A DNA stretch of 64,000 bases, taken from positions 115,459-179,458 of the forward strand of contig JAIVFJ010000138.1 in NCBI GenBank assembly GCA_025765615.1, in the 5' to 3' direction. How positions within the stretch are numbered: the stretch's first letter is position 1; each line of letters starts with the position of its first letter. This document shows positions 1 through 11,127 of this stretch, piece after piece. A model generated the notes under the pieces. The model had not been told where the DNA came from and made no database searches. It saw only the letters and a program-made list of their open reading frames with translations. This stretch comes from Zopfochytrium polystomum (lineage: Eukaryota; Chytridiomycota; Chytridiomycetes; Chytridiales; Chytridiaceae). The position numbers and the translations under genes are program-made.

Positions 1-201
1 TTGACAAGGTTACCTCGACTCTCCTCCCTTCAACAACGCGCGATTTTGAATGCGCGAGTCACAAGCACAAATCCCCGCTTCACCCTCACATGGCACCTCT
101 TTGGAATTGAGAGGAATAGATGCAGAACACGTCTACGATGGAACTGGACAATCAATGTGTACAGTACATTCCGCAAAACCATGCGCCATACTTTATTGCA
201 A

Positions 202-2121
202 TCAAAACTGAGGAAAATTCGGGTCAACCAAATCTGACCACGCGTGCAAACCCCCTTCAATGTCCCATACTCTGGTAAGGCCGCTTGACTTGAGAAGCCT
301 TACAGCTAGTTGCGAGTCGTTTCCCAGCCGGCACAAAACGTACACTAGTTGTAGGGGCGAAGATTCAACATTGACGAACTGCAATTTTCGTAAACGCGCA
401 ACGCATACCCGGCTTCAAGTCATCCTGGGTCCGGTCCGAAACCTCCCCGTCCGCGACGCCAACCATGTCCAGCACTTCACCAAGACGCCTCGGAAGCTTG
501 CGCCACGGGATATTTATCGCGCCTTCCAAGCGCGCAATGTCAAAGTGGTTTTCATCGCGTACGTCAAGGAGAAGGTGTGGATATGAGTTCTTCCGCAGCT
601 CGTGGTAGGCCTAGAAAAACCGCAGACACACACACACACAAGCGAGTATTCACTGCGATTAGGCTCACAAAGAAAAGTCAATGAAAAAGGAAAAAAAAAA
701 AAAAAATAAATGGGGCACTTGCCGCCACAGAAACCCGCTCGTTTGGTTGTAGCTCGTGTCGCGTTATCGCCTTGTGATTCGCAGGCGGTTCGCTGTTAGC
801 ATCATTGTTTCTTTCACTGCGTTCTCACTTTGTCAGTTGCTTTCGCGCCGCAGAAAAGCTCGTAGTCTATCAGTTTCGTGATTGAGGGCGAGACACCGCA
901 GGCAGAGCAATCGCTCCGGCGCTGCCGAAGTTTAATTGATCGAAACGAGCTTGATAAGCCGTCAAAGATCAGCATCTTTTGCGAGTATGATACTGCATTC
1001 TCAAAAGGAGGTAAGATGCCAGTGCCATCGAAACAAGGAAATTACCTTCAAGGCCGCAGATCACTTTGATCGTTTCCAGCGCTTGAATGCACCCTATAAT
1101 GCCCGTGACTGCAAAACGTATCAAGAGTTACTCGTAATACTTTCAAGTGATGGCCATTTCTCCATACCTGCACCCAATACACCTCCTTCGCTGCAATTAG
1201 TGACAGATTCCGCGGGTGGCGGCGTCGGGAAAATGCACCTATAGCAAGGTCCTCCGTTGTGATTATAGACGGTTACCTGCAAAAGACAGGCGTTTAATCG
1301 ATCGAGTGGGCTTTCATGCACCGAGGGGAAAAAAACAAAAACAAAAACCCGCACCTGACCATCAAAGCGCAAGGCGCTTCCGGACACGAGCGGTCTATTC
1401 GATAGAACGCAGGCGTCGCTGATGAGGTACCGTGTTGCAACATTATCCGAGGCATCGAGAACAATATCGTACCTGGTAAATTTGTGAGTGGTTGCGGGAG
1501 TTCGGTTTGCGAAAAAAAAGGAAAAAAAAGAAAACCGACCGGGAGACGAGGTCGAGTGCGGTATCGCTGTTCAGGACGACGTTGTGCGCTCGACAGTCCG
1601 TGAACGAGGTCTTTCTGCGCTAAAACCGTTCATAGACTTGCGGCAAAAAAAATCTGGCGAAATAGAAACACCACCTCTGAATCGCGTCTCGCGCCGACTC
1701 GGCCTTCGACGTGCCGATGCGACCTTCGTCATGCACGACCTGGCGCTGCAAGTTGCTCGACTCGACGGCGTCGTAATCCACAATACCCAGTCGCCCTAAA
1801 ATCCAACAATCCAAGTTGAGATGAGAGAATGCCATCGAGCAGCAGTATATGACTTTACCGACGCCGGCGGCTGCAAGGTAGAGCGCGGCAGGGGATCCTA
1901 GTCCGCCAGCTCCCACGACGAGCACCTTTGCCTTCTTCAGGAGGAGTTGACCTAAATCGAAGTTCGGGGAGTTAAAAGAAGCGCGCCAATCTTTCCGCAA
2001 CGAGCAATCACCGCCCATATTACATGCCTTGAGTTCCAATTTGGGGAAGTAGCATTTGCCGGCTGAATCGCTCGACTTCGTCGCGGGAAAGGGAATCTTT
2101 GGTGTGGGAGACGGCTGCCAT
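202..2121 (-). CDS. UBA4: UBA4/MOCS3: URM1-activating adenylyltransferase-sulfurtransferase
   Basis: E1-like enzyme that adenylates and thiocarboxylates URM1 for tRNA 2-thiolation, and MoaD-type proteins where present. Visible in order on the minus strand: ERFSRQ entry motif (about 2060), ThiF Rossmann loop [10 protein letters not shown] (about 1900), [10 protein letters not shown] (about 1710), the zinc Cys pair in GGPCYRC plus FPTPPP (about 1250), [11 protein letters not shown] (about 1100), and a C-terminal rhodanese domain with active-site CRLGNDSQ and GGLHAWS near the stop. The start at 2121 is the first ATG after an in-frame TAA and gives [17 protein letters not shown]. Several short introns are needed. 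The first reads in frame only with a GC donor (CAAG|GCATGT) joined to TTTAG|GTCAACTCC. Family identity is near certain; internal exon limits in 600-1650 were not all resolved. CTU1 at 37-38.8 kb works downstream in the same pathway. Confidence 0.9.
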
Positions 2122-2584
2122 CGTTGAAGGTTACTGACAAGGTCGATTCTGACAAGGACTTCGACAATTCCAAGGGTGAAATTGTCCTGTTTTGGAATGG
2201 TTGGAAGGCTTTTTTCGTCCTTCGTCAGATGATTCATCGCAACGATGGCAGCTCTCGTTGATGGGCAGTGGTATTGCTGTTCCGGCCTCCGCATACCCGT
2301 TCCTGCTTGACCGGACTTCTTCAGGTCTTGGCTTTTGTGATTTCGTAACTTTCGCGTTTCGTATTTTTGGTGTTCCATTTCCTCTTTCTACCCTTCAACA
2401 AATCTCGCACGTTCAGATCTATTCTCCGCCAATCTCCGATTGTGCACGGCTGGGTCTCCTGGCGCAAGCACTGCCAGGCTGATATTTGACTGACAATTAT
2501 GTTTCTAACTATTTCAATACCATTTGGATTTTTTGTTTGGATTCCTCCCCGATCCGGCTCTCTAAACTCTCCACCCCTTCTCCC
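2122..2584. other. Intergenic region between ALDH7 stop and UBA4 start
   Basis: No protein with recognisable similarity on either strand. Both flanking genes are on the minus strand, so this holds the ALDH7 3' flank and the UBA4 5' flank. Open frames here have no family motifs. Confidence 0.6.
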
Positions 2585-5057
2585 TTACTCAAATTTGATA
2601 CCTTGAGCCAATGGCAGCTGGCCACTGAAGTTAATGGTGCTACAAAGACAATATATGAGGTTCGGAAATACTTCATTCAGCTTCAAACTTACCAAGTTTG
2701 CCGCCTGGTGTATTGCTTCCATGAGTCGGATCCGCTCTCGCGACCGCCACCAGTTTCCTTTTCCCCACCGAATGCTCCGCCTATTTCAGCTCCATTCGTG
2801 GGAATGTTTCTGCCACCCGGGAAAAGAGCCTCAGTCATTTCGAGTGAAGATTCGCACAAGCCTTACACATTGACAATGCCGCAGTCGGATCCAGAGGGTC
2901 TGCGCACCAGACATTACAAAAGGGATTTTTAGCGGGAACGGAAGCGCTCACCCTGTCCACTTGAAAACGTTTGAAATGTTTGATGTGAAAACAGAGCTGC
3001 TGAGACCTTGCTTCACGCTGTTGTTGTATTTAATAGCCTCTATTATTTGAAGATATTGGGTCCGTTAGTCTTTCAGAAATCTAATGCTTCCAAAGCGTTA
3101 CCGTCCAAGGACTGAGAAAGATCCATGCATGAAGTGAATAAAGCGAGAGTCAGTTTGTAAATGGCAAACATCTTTTGAATTGTCCCACCTTCACTCGAAT
3201 CGTATGAAGAATGGGGACGAACACCTCGTGCTGCACAATAGGAGCGTCTGCGGCGATGCTGGTAATTGTGGGCATCACAAAGTTTCCTTTTGACGGGATA
3301 ACGCTGCCGCCAATAAGAATCTTTCCACCTTGCTCTTTGACGGCCTTGACGGCGTTTTCGTATTGAGCAACGGCAGCTTTTGTATGCAATGGACCGCACA
3401 GAACGCCCTCTGTCATTTCATATGTCAGTCAGCACACGAGGCAGCGGATGCTCTGACGAACCTTCAAGCGGGTCTCCAATTTTGATCTGCTCATATGCTT
3501 TGACTAAGCGTTCAAGAAAACGGTCGTGAATTGCCTCGTGCAGAAACAGCCGTCGCGTCGTAGTGCAGCGTTGTCTGGTTCACAGTTAATCGTCTTTATC
3601 CTCATTTTGAAGACTTTACCCAGCAGTTCCGACAGCTGCAAAAAGGACAGATCGAACGGCAAGGTCGATGTCAGCGTCTTCAAGCACTATTATCGCATTG
3701 TTTCCGCCAAGCTCCAGTAGCAGCTTTCCGAACCGCTCCTGGACAATGGTTCCTACTTTTCGGCCGATCTGCATGGATCTTGATTACAAACCGGAGCAAT
3801 GCATTGACTGGTTTCGCGCACCTCGGTACTCCCAGTAAAAGACATCAAGTCCACTCTACGGTCTCGGGCCAAGCTTTCACCAATGTCACCGCCTCCGCAG
3901 ACGAGGGAGTGGAGAGACCCCGGGAGTTTGTTTTCTACAAGAACTTGCTCGATGATTTTGGTTACGGCGATCGCAGTCAAAGGCGTTGAAGGTGCTGGCT
4001 TCCACACGGTCGCGTTGCCGGTGACGAGGGCCAATGCTACGTTCCAGCCGGCGACGGCTGCAGGGAAATTGACTTTGAGAAAGAATTAGCCACAATCTGG
4101 AGATCAGTCGAAGTGCTGGTACGAACAAGCTGAAATGATGCCTACGATTCCTAGCGGGTGGAACTGCTCCATCATGAAATGGCCCGGGCGCTCAGACGGG
4201 ATTACTTGTCCGTTCAGCGACCTCGACAGTCCAACAGCGAAGTCTAGGTAATCGGCAAATGTTAAGCTCCGAAAGTTAAACGGAAGTTTCCGACTGACCG
4301 GCAATGTCAATGTATTCTTGGATTTCTCCAAGTCCTTCGGGAAAGATCTTGCCAACCTCTGGTGAGGCAAGACGTCAATTCAAAACATATCGTGCACTAT
4401 CGGACGCTAACCTAACGAAACTAGGGCCCCCAGAGCATTTTTCTTCGCGTTCAGCCTCTCACGAATCTGTCGTACAATTTCTCCCCGTCGCGGCGCCGGG
4501 ATCTGTTCACGCTGCTCAGTATCGACAATTCAACATTCCAACGTCATGAACCTCGCGCCATTCCAGTTGGGCTTCTTTGGCGAGCGTTAGGGTTTCGTCG
4601 AGGTCTTTTTGAGTTCCCTTTCGCGTTGATTACAACCTCTATCGTGACAACGAGACAATCCAAAGCTCACCGTGACGACTTCGCCGATGACCTCGTGGGT
4701 CACAGGGCTGATGCTTTGAATGACAGATCCGGATCCCCCTTCATGATCATGCCACGCGAGTTTCCGGTGTCCAAGTCAGAGCGGGTGTAACGTGCGGTGT
4801 CAGTTTTTGCTGGGTTTACTGGAACGAAATGGTGCACGCGCGCCCCCCTTCCCACCCCATTTCCCGTTGAAAACACCGAGGTTTTCCTTCTCGCGGAGGC
4901 CCAGCTCCGCCAGCACATCCTTGTGGCGCGCGTAGGTGGGAGACGAGGCAAAGAGTCGGACGGCAGAGGCTTCGCCATTGCCACGCGCGAACGGTGAAAA
5001 AGGCTTGATGTGGTGGTGGTGGTGGTGGTTGAACGAGCGCGCCCGCAAGAGGGCCGT

Positions 5058-5098
<41 letters not shown>

Positions 5099-5168
5099 TC
5101 GTTGTTGGGGCAAGGCGTGGTGCTGCTGAAACGGCGGCGGCGGCGGCGGCGGGGAATCGCGGGACCAT
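2585..5168 (-). CDS. ALDH7/antiquitin-type aldehyde dehydrogenase
   Basis: Oxidises alpha-aminoadipic semialdehyde (lysine degradation) and related aldehydes using NAD. In order: N-terminal [19 protein letters not shown], the hallmark of antiquitin (about 4870-4910); [18 protein letters not shown] with PLGIVGIIS (about 4150-4240); [18 protein letters not shown] (about 4000); [20 protein letters not shown] (about 3700); catalytic Cys in [11 protein letters not shown] across a splice junction (about 3560); YGPLHT-like CGPLHTKAA; and C-terminal [20 protein letters not shown] and PLAQGIKFE before the TAA. At least eight introns. The first about 60 residues are low complexity, with alternating Thr-Ala and a six-His run, and then [14 protein letters not shown]; this could be a mitochondrial targeting leader. 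The 5168 ATG is the most upstream in frame, and a later start cannot be excluded. Confidence 0.92.
5052..5100. repeat. Hexanucleotide (GCTGTT)n microsatellite inside the ALDH7 leader
   Basis: About seven tandem copies of a GCTGTT unit. On the minus strand they encode the alternating Thr/Ala stretch of the ALDH7 N-terminus. A short GGT repeat at about 5011-5030 encodes the neighbouring His run. The period is a multiple of three, so length changes keep the frame. Confidence 0.9.
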
Positions 5169-6321
5169 TCGTGCTTTGTGTGTCGTGTTGTGTTGGCGTT
5201 CGTTGTTCGTTTGTGGGAGGGTGGTCTTTCCTTTGGTCGCTTTTTTTTTCCTTTTTTTTCTTCTTTCTTTTCTTTCGTTTTCTTTCGTTTTCTTTTTTTT
5301 TCCCTTTTTCTTTTTCTCTTTGTTTCATTTCTTTCCTTTTTCTCTTTCCATTTTTCCTTTTTTTGCTCCTTTCCTTTCTTGATATTTTATTATTATTTTT
5401 TTTATTATTTATTATTTTTTTTTTGTTCCTTTTTACCTTTGTTTTCGTTGGTTGGGGCTCACCCCTCCGACCCCACGCCGGCTTCGTGTGCCACCATTAT
5501 TCAGAATTCAAATCCTTTTTTTGCGGCGGCAACCGGCCCAGAGTAATGAAGTTTGCTGCTGTTTCTTCACTCAACACCTGCTCGCAGCGACTCTTCAGAA
5601 GCGGGGCTTTGGCGTAGGCGTCACGGGAGGGGAAGGGAGAATTTTTTTAGAATTCGGAAAACTGGTCTGAGTTCCTCCACCCTGAGCCGTCACGTCGTCC
5701 GCAACACCACCCGTCCGCTTTGCCCAACCCAAACACTGTCTTGCTAACGGCTGTCGCGTTCGCGGACGTACAGCAACCCTTTAGCTGCGGAGGTAATACA
5801 CATTCAACATCGTCACGTTGTCAAACCAGGCCCATTTTTCTTTCCTGTCTGGCTTTCACTGAGATAGAACTGCAGCACTAATAACAGCAGAAGGATTCAA
5901 GGCTCACACAGCGCGCGCTCTGAGTGGAAAATGTGTGGATGAAGTGGGGTGGGAAGGTTGTGAGCAAGAGCAATTGAGCAATTTGCTCTTAACGTGGTGG
6001 CGGATTGAATCGACTTCGAGCTTGGTGCTCAGTTTCTTTGGTGCCGCCGACTGGGCAGTTGGGCAGTGGCCCGCTTGTGGCGCCGCGACTGAATTTTACA
6101 GCTACCTCACCAGCAGTCAAACAGGCTTCCAGACTGACTGACAGACAAACGAGCAAGCGAAAAACAAGCACCATGCCACAAGCACTTCCCGTGAGAGTCA
6201 ACAAAATCCTGTCTTCGCGAGCCAGACGGCCAAGCAAAACCAAATCTCCCGCCCAACCAACCCACCAACCAACCCACCGGCCACGAGCCCCCTCCCACGC
6301 ACCAACCCACCAGCAGCAATA
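5169..6321. other. Intergenic, T-rich low complexity then mixed sequence
   Basis: 5240-5450 is an almost pure T-rich tract on the plus strand with scattered C and G. It produces long Phe/Leu open frames that are composition artefacts. 5450-6320 has no recognisable coding family. 6260-6320 is CA/CCA-rich and directly precedes the next gene. The ALDH7 promoter must lie at the left end. Confidence 0.6.
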
Positions 6322-7560
6322 ATGATGATCTCGGCGTCGTGGTCAGCAGTGGCAGCCACAGCCGCAGCAGTAGCGACTGCTGCGTCTGCTAGCTTCGCAA
6401 ATGGAGCACCTCGCCGGAATTTTGGCAGCGGTGGCGACGGTGGCGGTGGCGACGGCGGCGCGAGCTTCAACCCCTTAACGGACGCAGGAACGGGGGGCTG
6501 GGCTGCCGCTGCGACGACGGTGCCGTCTGACCCTCTTGCGCAGCAAGCGACGCAAGTCCTCACGGCTACCGCCACCGGATTCGGCACTTTTATCGAGGGC
6601 GCAGCAACGGACGTCATGGGCAATCTGTACGCGGTCAACTTTGGTGCAAACTCCGACTTGGCCACAGTCGGCTATGTGTGCGGCGTCGGGGGAGCCTTTG
6701 GGCTGTTTTACGGCCAGCGCCCGCCGCTCGACTCGTCGTTCAACGGGATGCGCTTTGCGGAGGGAGGACGAGTGGCGTACGTTGCGGACACTGGTGCGAA
6801 GCGACTGATTAAGGTGGACGTGCCGGCAACGGCACTTGCGGTGGCAGCGGGACCGGGCGGCCCTGCTCCACCGGTTCCGCAGGTCGTGTGCGCTAACCCA
6901 GGATTCCTGAAGGGCGTCCCGAACGATCTGGCCATCACGACGGCGGGCAACCACATTTACTTGTCGGGGCAAAACTACACAGCCAACACGACGTCGACGG
7001 ACGGCGAAGTGTGGCTGTGCGACACGACCACCAACACGACGATGCGACTGGCGCAGATGGGGCGGACGAATGGTATCGAGCTGAGCCCGGACAACGCGGT
7101 GCTGTACGTGTCCGAGGCGTTCAACGTCAACTTTGCGGTGGTGTCGAACGTGATCTGGAAGTTTGACCGCGACGCGGCGACGGGCATGATCTCCAACAAG
7201 CGGCTGTTTGCCGACTTTGGTGCAGTGGCCAATGACTCGGCGGCGGTCGACGTTGACGGGATGCGGACGGACGCGGCGGGCAACCTGTACGTGACGCGCA
7301 ACGGCGGCGGGTCGGTGGCCAAGCTGGACGCGGCGACCGGCACGCTGGTGGGGCGTATCGCCACGCCCGGGACGCGGTTCCCCGCCAACCTTGAGTTCGG
7401 GGGCCCCTTGGGCACGACTCTGTTTGTGGTGGGGCGGTGCGGCAGCGCGGCCTTTGGCACTGGCGCGGGGTGCGTGGACAAGGCCGAGACGGACACGCCC
7501 GGCCGGGCCATTGTCGAGCTGCGGCGTGCAGCGGCGGCGGCGGCTGGGGTGCTAAACTGA
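6322..7560 (+). CDS. Secreted SMP-30/gluconolactonase (NHL-like) beta-propeller protein
   Basis: A 412-residue uninterrupted frame with an Ala-rich hydrophobic start (MMISASWSAVAATAAAVATA), consistent with a signal peptide. It is followed by a Gly-rich linker and a six-bladed propeller pattern: AATDVMGNLYAVNFG, GGRVAYVADTGAKRLIKV, PNDLAITTAGNHIYLSGQ, NGIELSPDNAVLYVSEAF, VDGMRTDAAGNLYVTRNG and ANLEFGGPLGTTLFVVG. The NGIxxSPDxxxLYVSE and DGMRxDxxGNLYV blades are characteristic of the SMP-30/gluconolactonase/LRE family, in which conserved acidic and Asn residues hold a metal. These enzymes hydrolyse lactones or phosphoesters; the substrate cannot be deduced here. Several NxT/S sequons fit extracellular export. 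No intron is needed. The second Met (6325) is an equally possible start. Confidence 0.85.
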   Translation: MMISASWSAVAATAAAVATAASASFANGAPRRNFGSGGDGGGGDGGASFNPLTDAGTGGWAAAATTVPSDPLAQQATQVLTATATGFGTFIEGAATDVMGNLYAVNFGANSDLATVGYVCGVGGAFGLFYGQRPPLDSSFNGMRFAEGGRVAYVADTGAKRLIKVDVPATALAVAAGPGGPAPPVPQVVCANPGFLKGVPNDLAITTAGNHIYLSGQNYTANTTSTDGEVWLCDTTTNTTMRLAQMGRTNGIELSPDNAVLYVSEAFNVNFAVVSNVIWKFDRDAATGMISNKRLFADFGAVANDSAAVDVDGMRTDAAGNLYVTRNGGGSVAKLDAATGTLVGRIATPGTRFPANLEFGGPLGTTLFVVGRCGSAAFGTGAGCVDKAETDTPGRAIVELRRAAAAAAGVLN

Positions 7561-7605
7561 ACGACGGAAGAATCAATCGATCATGCCATTCTTCCTTTGG
7601 CTGTC

Positions 7606-7639
7606 TCGCTCTCTCTCTTTTTTTCTCTCTCTCTTTCTC

Positions 7640-7679
<40 letters not shown>

Positions 7680-7705
7680 CTCTCTCTCTCTCGTCTCACT
7701 CTCGC
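7606..7705. repeat. (CT)n microsatellite
   Basis: Nearly uninterrupted CT dinucleotides with a few T expansions, directly 3' of the propeller gene. Reading frames through it give Ser-Leu repeats with no meaning as protein. Confidence 0.95.
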
Positions 7706-7973
7706 TCTTTTTTGAAAACCCACGTGGAGAAAGTGCGAGAGACAGAGAGACAGAGAAAATGAAACGAACAAAAAAAAAAAATCAGAAATCCATTAATCTT
7801 CATATCCTGTCCAAAAGGGGAAAAAGAGCAAACCGGAAAAAGTGCGAAGAAAGAAAAAGTGCGAAGAAAGAAAAAAAAAAAAAAAAAAAAAACAAGGCAA
7901 AAACAATTTCTGTCCGCGCCCTAGGGTGCAGCAAGACAGAGAGACAGAGATGCCTGAAAGGTGTGCGGCAGAG

Positions 7974-7974
<1 letters not shown>

Positions 7975-8016
<42 letters not shown>
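7975..8016. repeat. (TG)n microsatellite
   Basis: About 20 uninterrupted TG units, 150 bp upstream of the next coding region, preceded by a poly-A run at about 7868-7892. Confidence 0.95.
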
Positions 8017-8018
<2 letters not shown>

Positions 8019-8162
8019 CAGAGTCGAAAAGATTTTCTCACGCTCCCTTGCTTCAAAAGCCCATTCCGCAAACCGCCGCCGGGCCTTCTGCTGCAACTCG
8101 CAATTGCTGTCACTCCCGACACCACCAACCGCCCACAAACTTTGCTGTGACAGTACTCATCG

Positions 8163-9092
8163 ATGCCCTCAACCTCCAAAGGCTTCTCGCCTAGCTCAAC
8201 CACAGCCGCCCCGGATGGAACCATGGCAACAACAGCTGCTCCTGCTCAGCGAAAGCGCCTCTTTTCAATCCATTCCTCGTCCACCGCTCCAGCTGGCAAC
8301 CTCTCCGGCACAGACAACACAGCCTTCTCGTCGCCTCGCCCTGCTTTTTGGAATACCCGGGCCCCCTCGCCGAACTTGCTGCCATCAGCAGCCATGCCCT
8401 TCCCGCCCTCTCAAACTTCGTCGCTGTCTTCTGTGTCATCCTACATGACGAATCTCTCGGTCCCAACTGCACCGTTAATGGCGTTCTCGGCCTCTCACTC
8501 GTCGGCACTTTCTTCGCCGGCGTCCAGCTATGCTCGCCGTCGCTCCGTGTCAGAGGACTCGCCTCGGTCCCCTCCATTTTTCGTTCTTCCGAGACCTGGT
8601 AGCAATCGACCTGTTCCACCAAACCAAGCTGCGTTGAACCCCAACAATTTAGGCCAGCTTCAACCACAGCACCAAGTTGTGTTCATCCCTGCTGCCCCGC
8701 GTCCAACCCGGCGGGCCCGCTCCGCATCCCGTTCGTCGTCGTCCTCGTCGTCATTTCCGTCGCCGCCGCTCCTTCCTTATCAACAACTGCGATCCGCATC
8801 CCCATCTGCCTCCAGCATCTCCTCAACCGCGGGCGAGATGGGACTCCCCAGTGCCCAACAGCAGCAGAACCCACATCGCCACCAGCAGACGCCCATTTCG
8901 ACTCAGTCTTACGGTGTGGTCACCGCCCCCCCGGTGCCGGAAGTTCCTCCGCAGTTCCGCAAGGCTGGAGGTGCCGGAGCCAGAGGCCTGAACGCAGTCG
9001 AGTACACTTTCGTCGACAGAACCGCGGCAAACCGGGACGCCACCAGAGGCCGGCAAGATGCTTCCGCCGCAATGATGAATGGCTGGCACTAG
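8163..9092 (+). CDS. Ser/Pro-rich low-complexity protein with FIPAAP motif
   Basis: A 309-residue single-exon frame of unrecognised function. No folded domain or membrane segment is visible. It is rich in Ser, Pro, Ala and Arg, with likely phosphorylation sites (YARRRSVSEDSPRSPP), a short hydrophobic motif VVFIPAAPRPTRRARSASR about residues 175-195, and a C-terminal PPVPEVPPQFRK followed by a conserved-looking tail AVEYTFVDRTAANRD. The protein encoded at 23409-24791 has the same two motifs in the same order, so the two probably belong to one uncharacterised family. The ATG at 8163 is the first in frame after the TG repeat. A disordered adaptor or scaffold is an inference only. Confidence 0.6.
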   Translation: MPSTSKGFSPSSTTAAPDGTMATTAAPAQRKRLFSIHSSSTAPAGNLSGTDNTAFSSPRPAFWNTRAPSPNLLPSAAMPFPPSQTSSLSSVSSYMTNLSVPTAPLMAFSASHSSALSSPASSYARRRSVSEDSPRSPPFFVLPRPGSNRPVPPNQAALNPNNLGQLQPQHQVVFIPAAPRPTRRARSASRSSSSSSSFPSPPLLPYQQLRSASPSASSISSTAGEMGLPSAQQQQNPHRHQQTPISTQSYGVVTAPPVPEVPPQFRKAGGAGARGLNAVEYTFVDRTAANRDATRGRQDASAAMMNGWH

Positions 9093-11059
9093 AATTCGTT
9101 CGATCCTTTCAGCAATTTCAGTTCATGCACTCCCGGCTACCCGCCTACTCTAGCAGTTTTCCTCGTTCTTCTTCTTTGCATTCATTTCCCGGTTTCATAG
9201 TCTGCATTAATCGCATTTGCATTATTTTATTTCTCTGAGTCCGTCTTGAACCCCTGAAATTTCGTCCTTAAGTGTTGAACTCCCTCCACTTTCTTTTGCA
9301 AGAGAAGAAAGAATAGAGCGATGGGGATAACCGTCCAGAAAGAAGCACATCAGTTTGTCGATTTCTCGTTGATGTTCTGATTGGCATTGAAGACCCAGCT
9401 GAAGGCACATGACTGGCACCGTTCAAGCCGATGACGACACCAATGCTGGCAAAACGTTAAGACCCTCGTAGAATGATCTGTGCGCGAATGGTGGGCTGCC
9501 TTCTGCGACAACGTTCCGCACTTTCAGCCTGTCACATCAGCAGCACCAAGTCGCAAGAGAAGGCAGGCCACAAGCCTCTTCACCAAGAAGAGGGCTAAAG
9601 GGACTATCGGACAGGCCCAACGGTGAGCCACAATGATGGCCCTCCCGTGGGAGTCCCATGGGAGTTTCAGGTAAGGAGGCTTGCAGAGCCAATGCCGGCA
9701 CCTCCATTCAGTAAAAACAGCCAAGAAGGCAACCCAACCCACCAAGTAGTGCTTATGTCAAGCAAGCAGTCCCAGAAGCCCTCGGGACTGAACAATGGCC
9801 GAAAAAATGCGTGTGTTTGTACCCTTCCCTCTTTCTCACCGCCGCAGCTTTCATTAACTGCCGCACGACACCTGCCACGGCGCTGCCGTCGGTCTCAACT
9901 TGAACAACGGTCATACCGGACACGGTCTTAGCCACCGAAGTACCTCCGCCTCCTCTTCTTTAGGGCTATGTGGTGGTGTTGATGGTGGTGTGTACCGCTG
10001 AAGAAGCCGGGGTCCATCGCAGGCTTGCTTAACAAGTACTGTGTGGCAGTCTTCTCTTGCCCTTTGATTAATAATAGTAATGATTTTTCTCCTTTTAATT
10101 ATTTTTCCTTTTGGGTTTTCCCCGTGGAAGCAGACACACACGTCAACCCCCTGTCACACCAAACATACTTTGCTCTGAGCATCCGTCCAAAAAAGGGGAG
10201 ATTTTTTTTTATATACAGAACCTGCACTTCCAGAGTTGGACTTTTTGGCCTTTTGTCTCTCTGTCTCCCCGTGCTGTTGCGAACTCCCGCATGGTTGGTT
10301 GGCCCAAGCTTCTTCCTTGTTCTGTCTCCAGCGGTCGCCTACTTCTTCCTCTGCTGCAATTGATGATAATGATGGATCTGGCGGCGCCGTCTTCGGCGGC
10401 TCCCCCGCCTCGGTCCCAGCCGTCGCAGTCACCGCCCCCGTCGCCCTCGCCGTCTCCACCCCTTCCGGCGGTGGCGCCCGCCTCAGCCGCCGCCACCGGC
10501 GACCACGACGACGACGACCACCGCGACGACGCGGACGCGCACTCCTTCTCCCCCTCATCCTCCTTCTTCCTTTCATCATCAACGTCTGGGAAACGGCCCA
10601 CCACCACCACGACCGCCTCCACCAGTCCATCAACAATACGCTTGCCCCTGCGACCTGCGCGGCCTGTGGAAAGTTCACCCCTCACCTCGGTGGAGGGAAT
10701 CTCCCCAGCCGCCGCAACTATCTTCTTCTCCTCGCCTTCCTCCTCGCATTCTCCGGTACACGCTGCTTCCAGCGACATCATTAACGCTCATACACAGATT
10801 CTGGTGCGTCTAGATTGATGTTCAACCCGCAGTTTTTCCTTGGTTGAGCCGCCATCCATCCAAATGAATCTTGTTTCGCTTCCTCCCAAAAAGCCTAATC
10901 CCATCGAATTTGCATCCACCACACTCAGTTTTTGGAAGTTTGCTCTGTGCTCCGGGCGACGTCGCTGAACTTGAAACAGTTCAGCTTAGTGGAGTGTGAG
11001 ACCTGATTTTGTGATTTTATAAATTGTCGCAAAACGGCTTATCTTTGTTCTTCTACCAG
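9093..11059. other. Long region without a confidently recognised gene
   Basis: 9093-10360 has no similarity pattern on either strand. 10366-10818 is a GC-rich block open in two plus-strand frames and one minus-strand frame, made of Pro/Ser/Ala, His/Asp and Thr runs. It could hold the first exon of the RhoGEF gene downstream. A plausible acceptor (TTCTACCAG at about 11059) opens directly into the RhoGEF frame, but the good donors at 10804 and 10756 fit it in frame only from the least protein-like frame. An ATG at 10864 starts a 34-codon frame that also lacks a fitting donor. Confidence 0.45.
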
Positions 11060-11127
11060 TTTCCGCCACAAAACCGACCCTGAAGTCTTACGAGTTAACC
11101 GACTGGTCCCTTCATATCCAGCATGTC

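Noticed and set aside
5011..5030. Six-His stretch as a sign of a cloning tag or vector sequence
   Set aside because: It is within a natural trinucleotide run beside a microsatellite, in frame with a native ALDH7, and no vector sequence flanks it.
5178..5617. Long Phe/Leu/Ser open frames on the plus strand
   Set aside because: They come from a T-rich tract, are open in several frames at once, and have no family pattern.
7597..8448. A 283-codon open frame with Ser-Leu repeats
   Set aside because: It is driven by the (CT)n, poly-A and (TG)n tracts, and overlaps the better-supported frame starting at 8163.
10209..10784. Minus-strand 190-codon frame and plus-strand 182-codon frame
   Set aside because: GC-rich low-complexity sequence is open in several frames; there is no motif and no splice-compatible partner.
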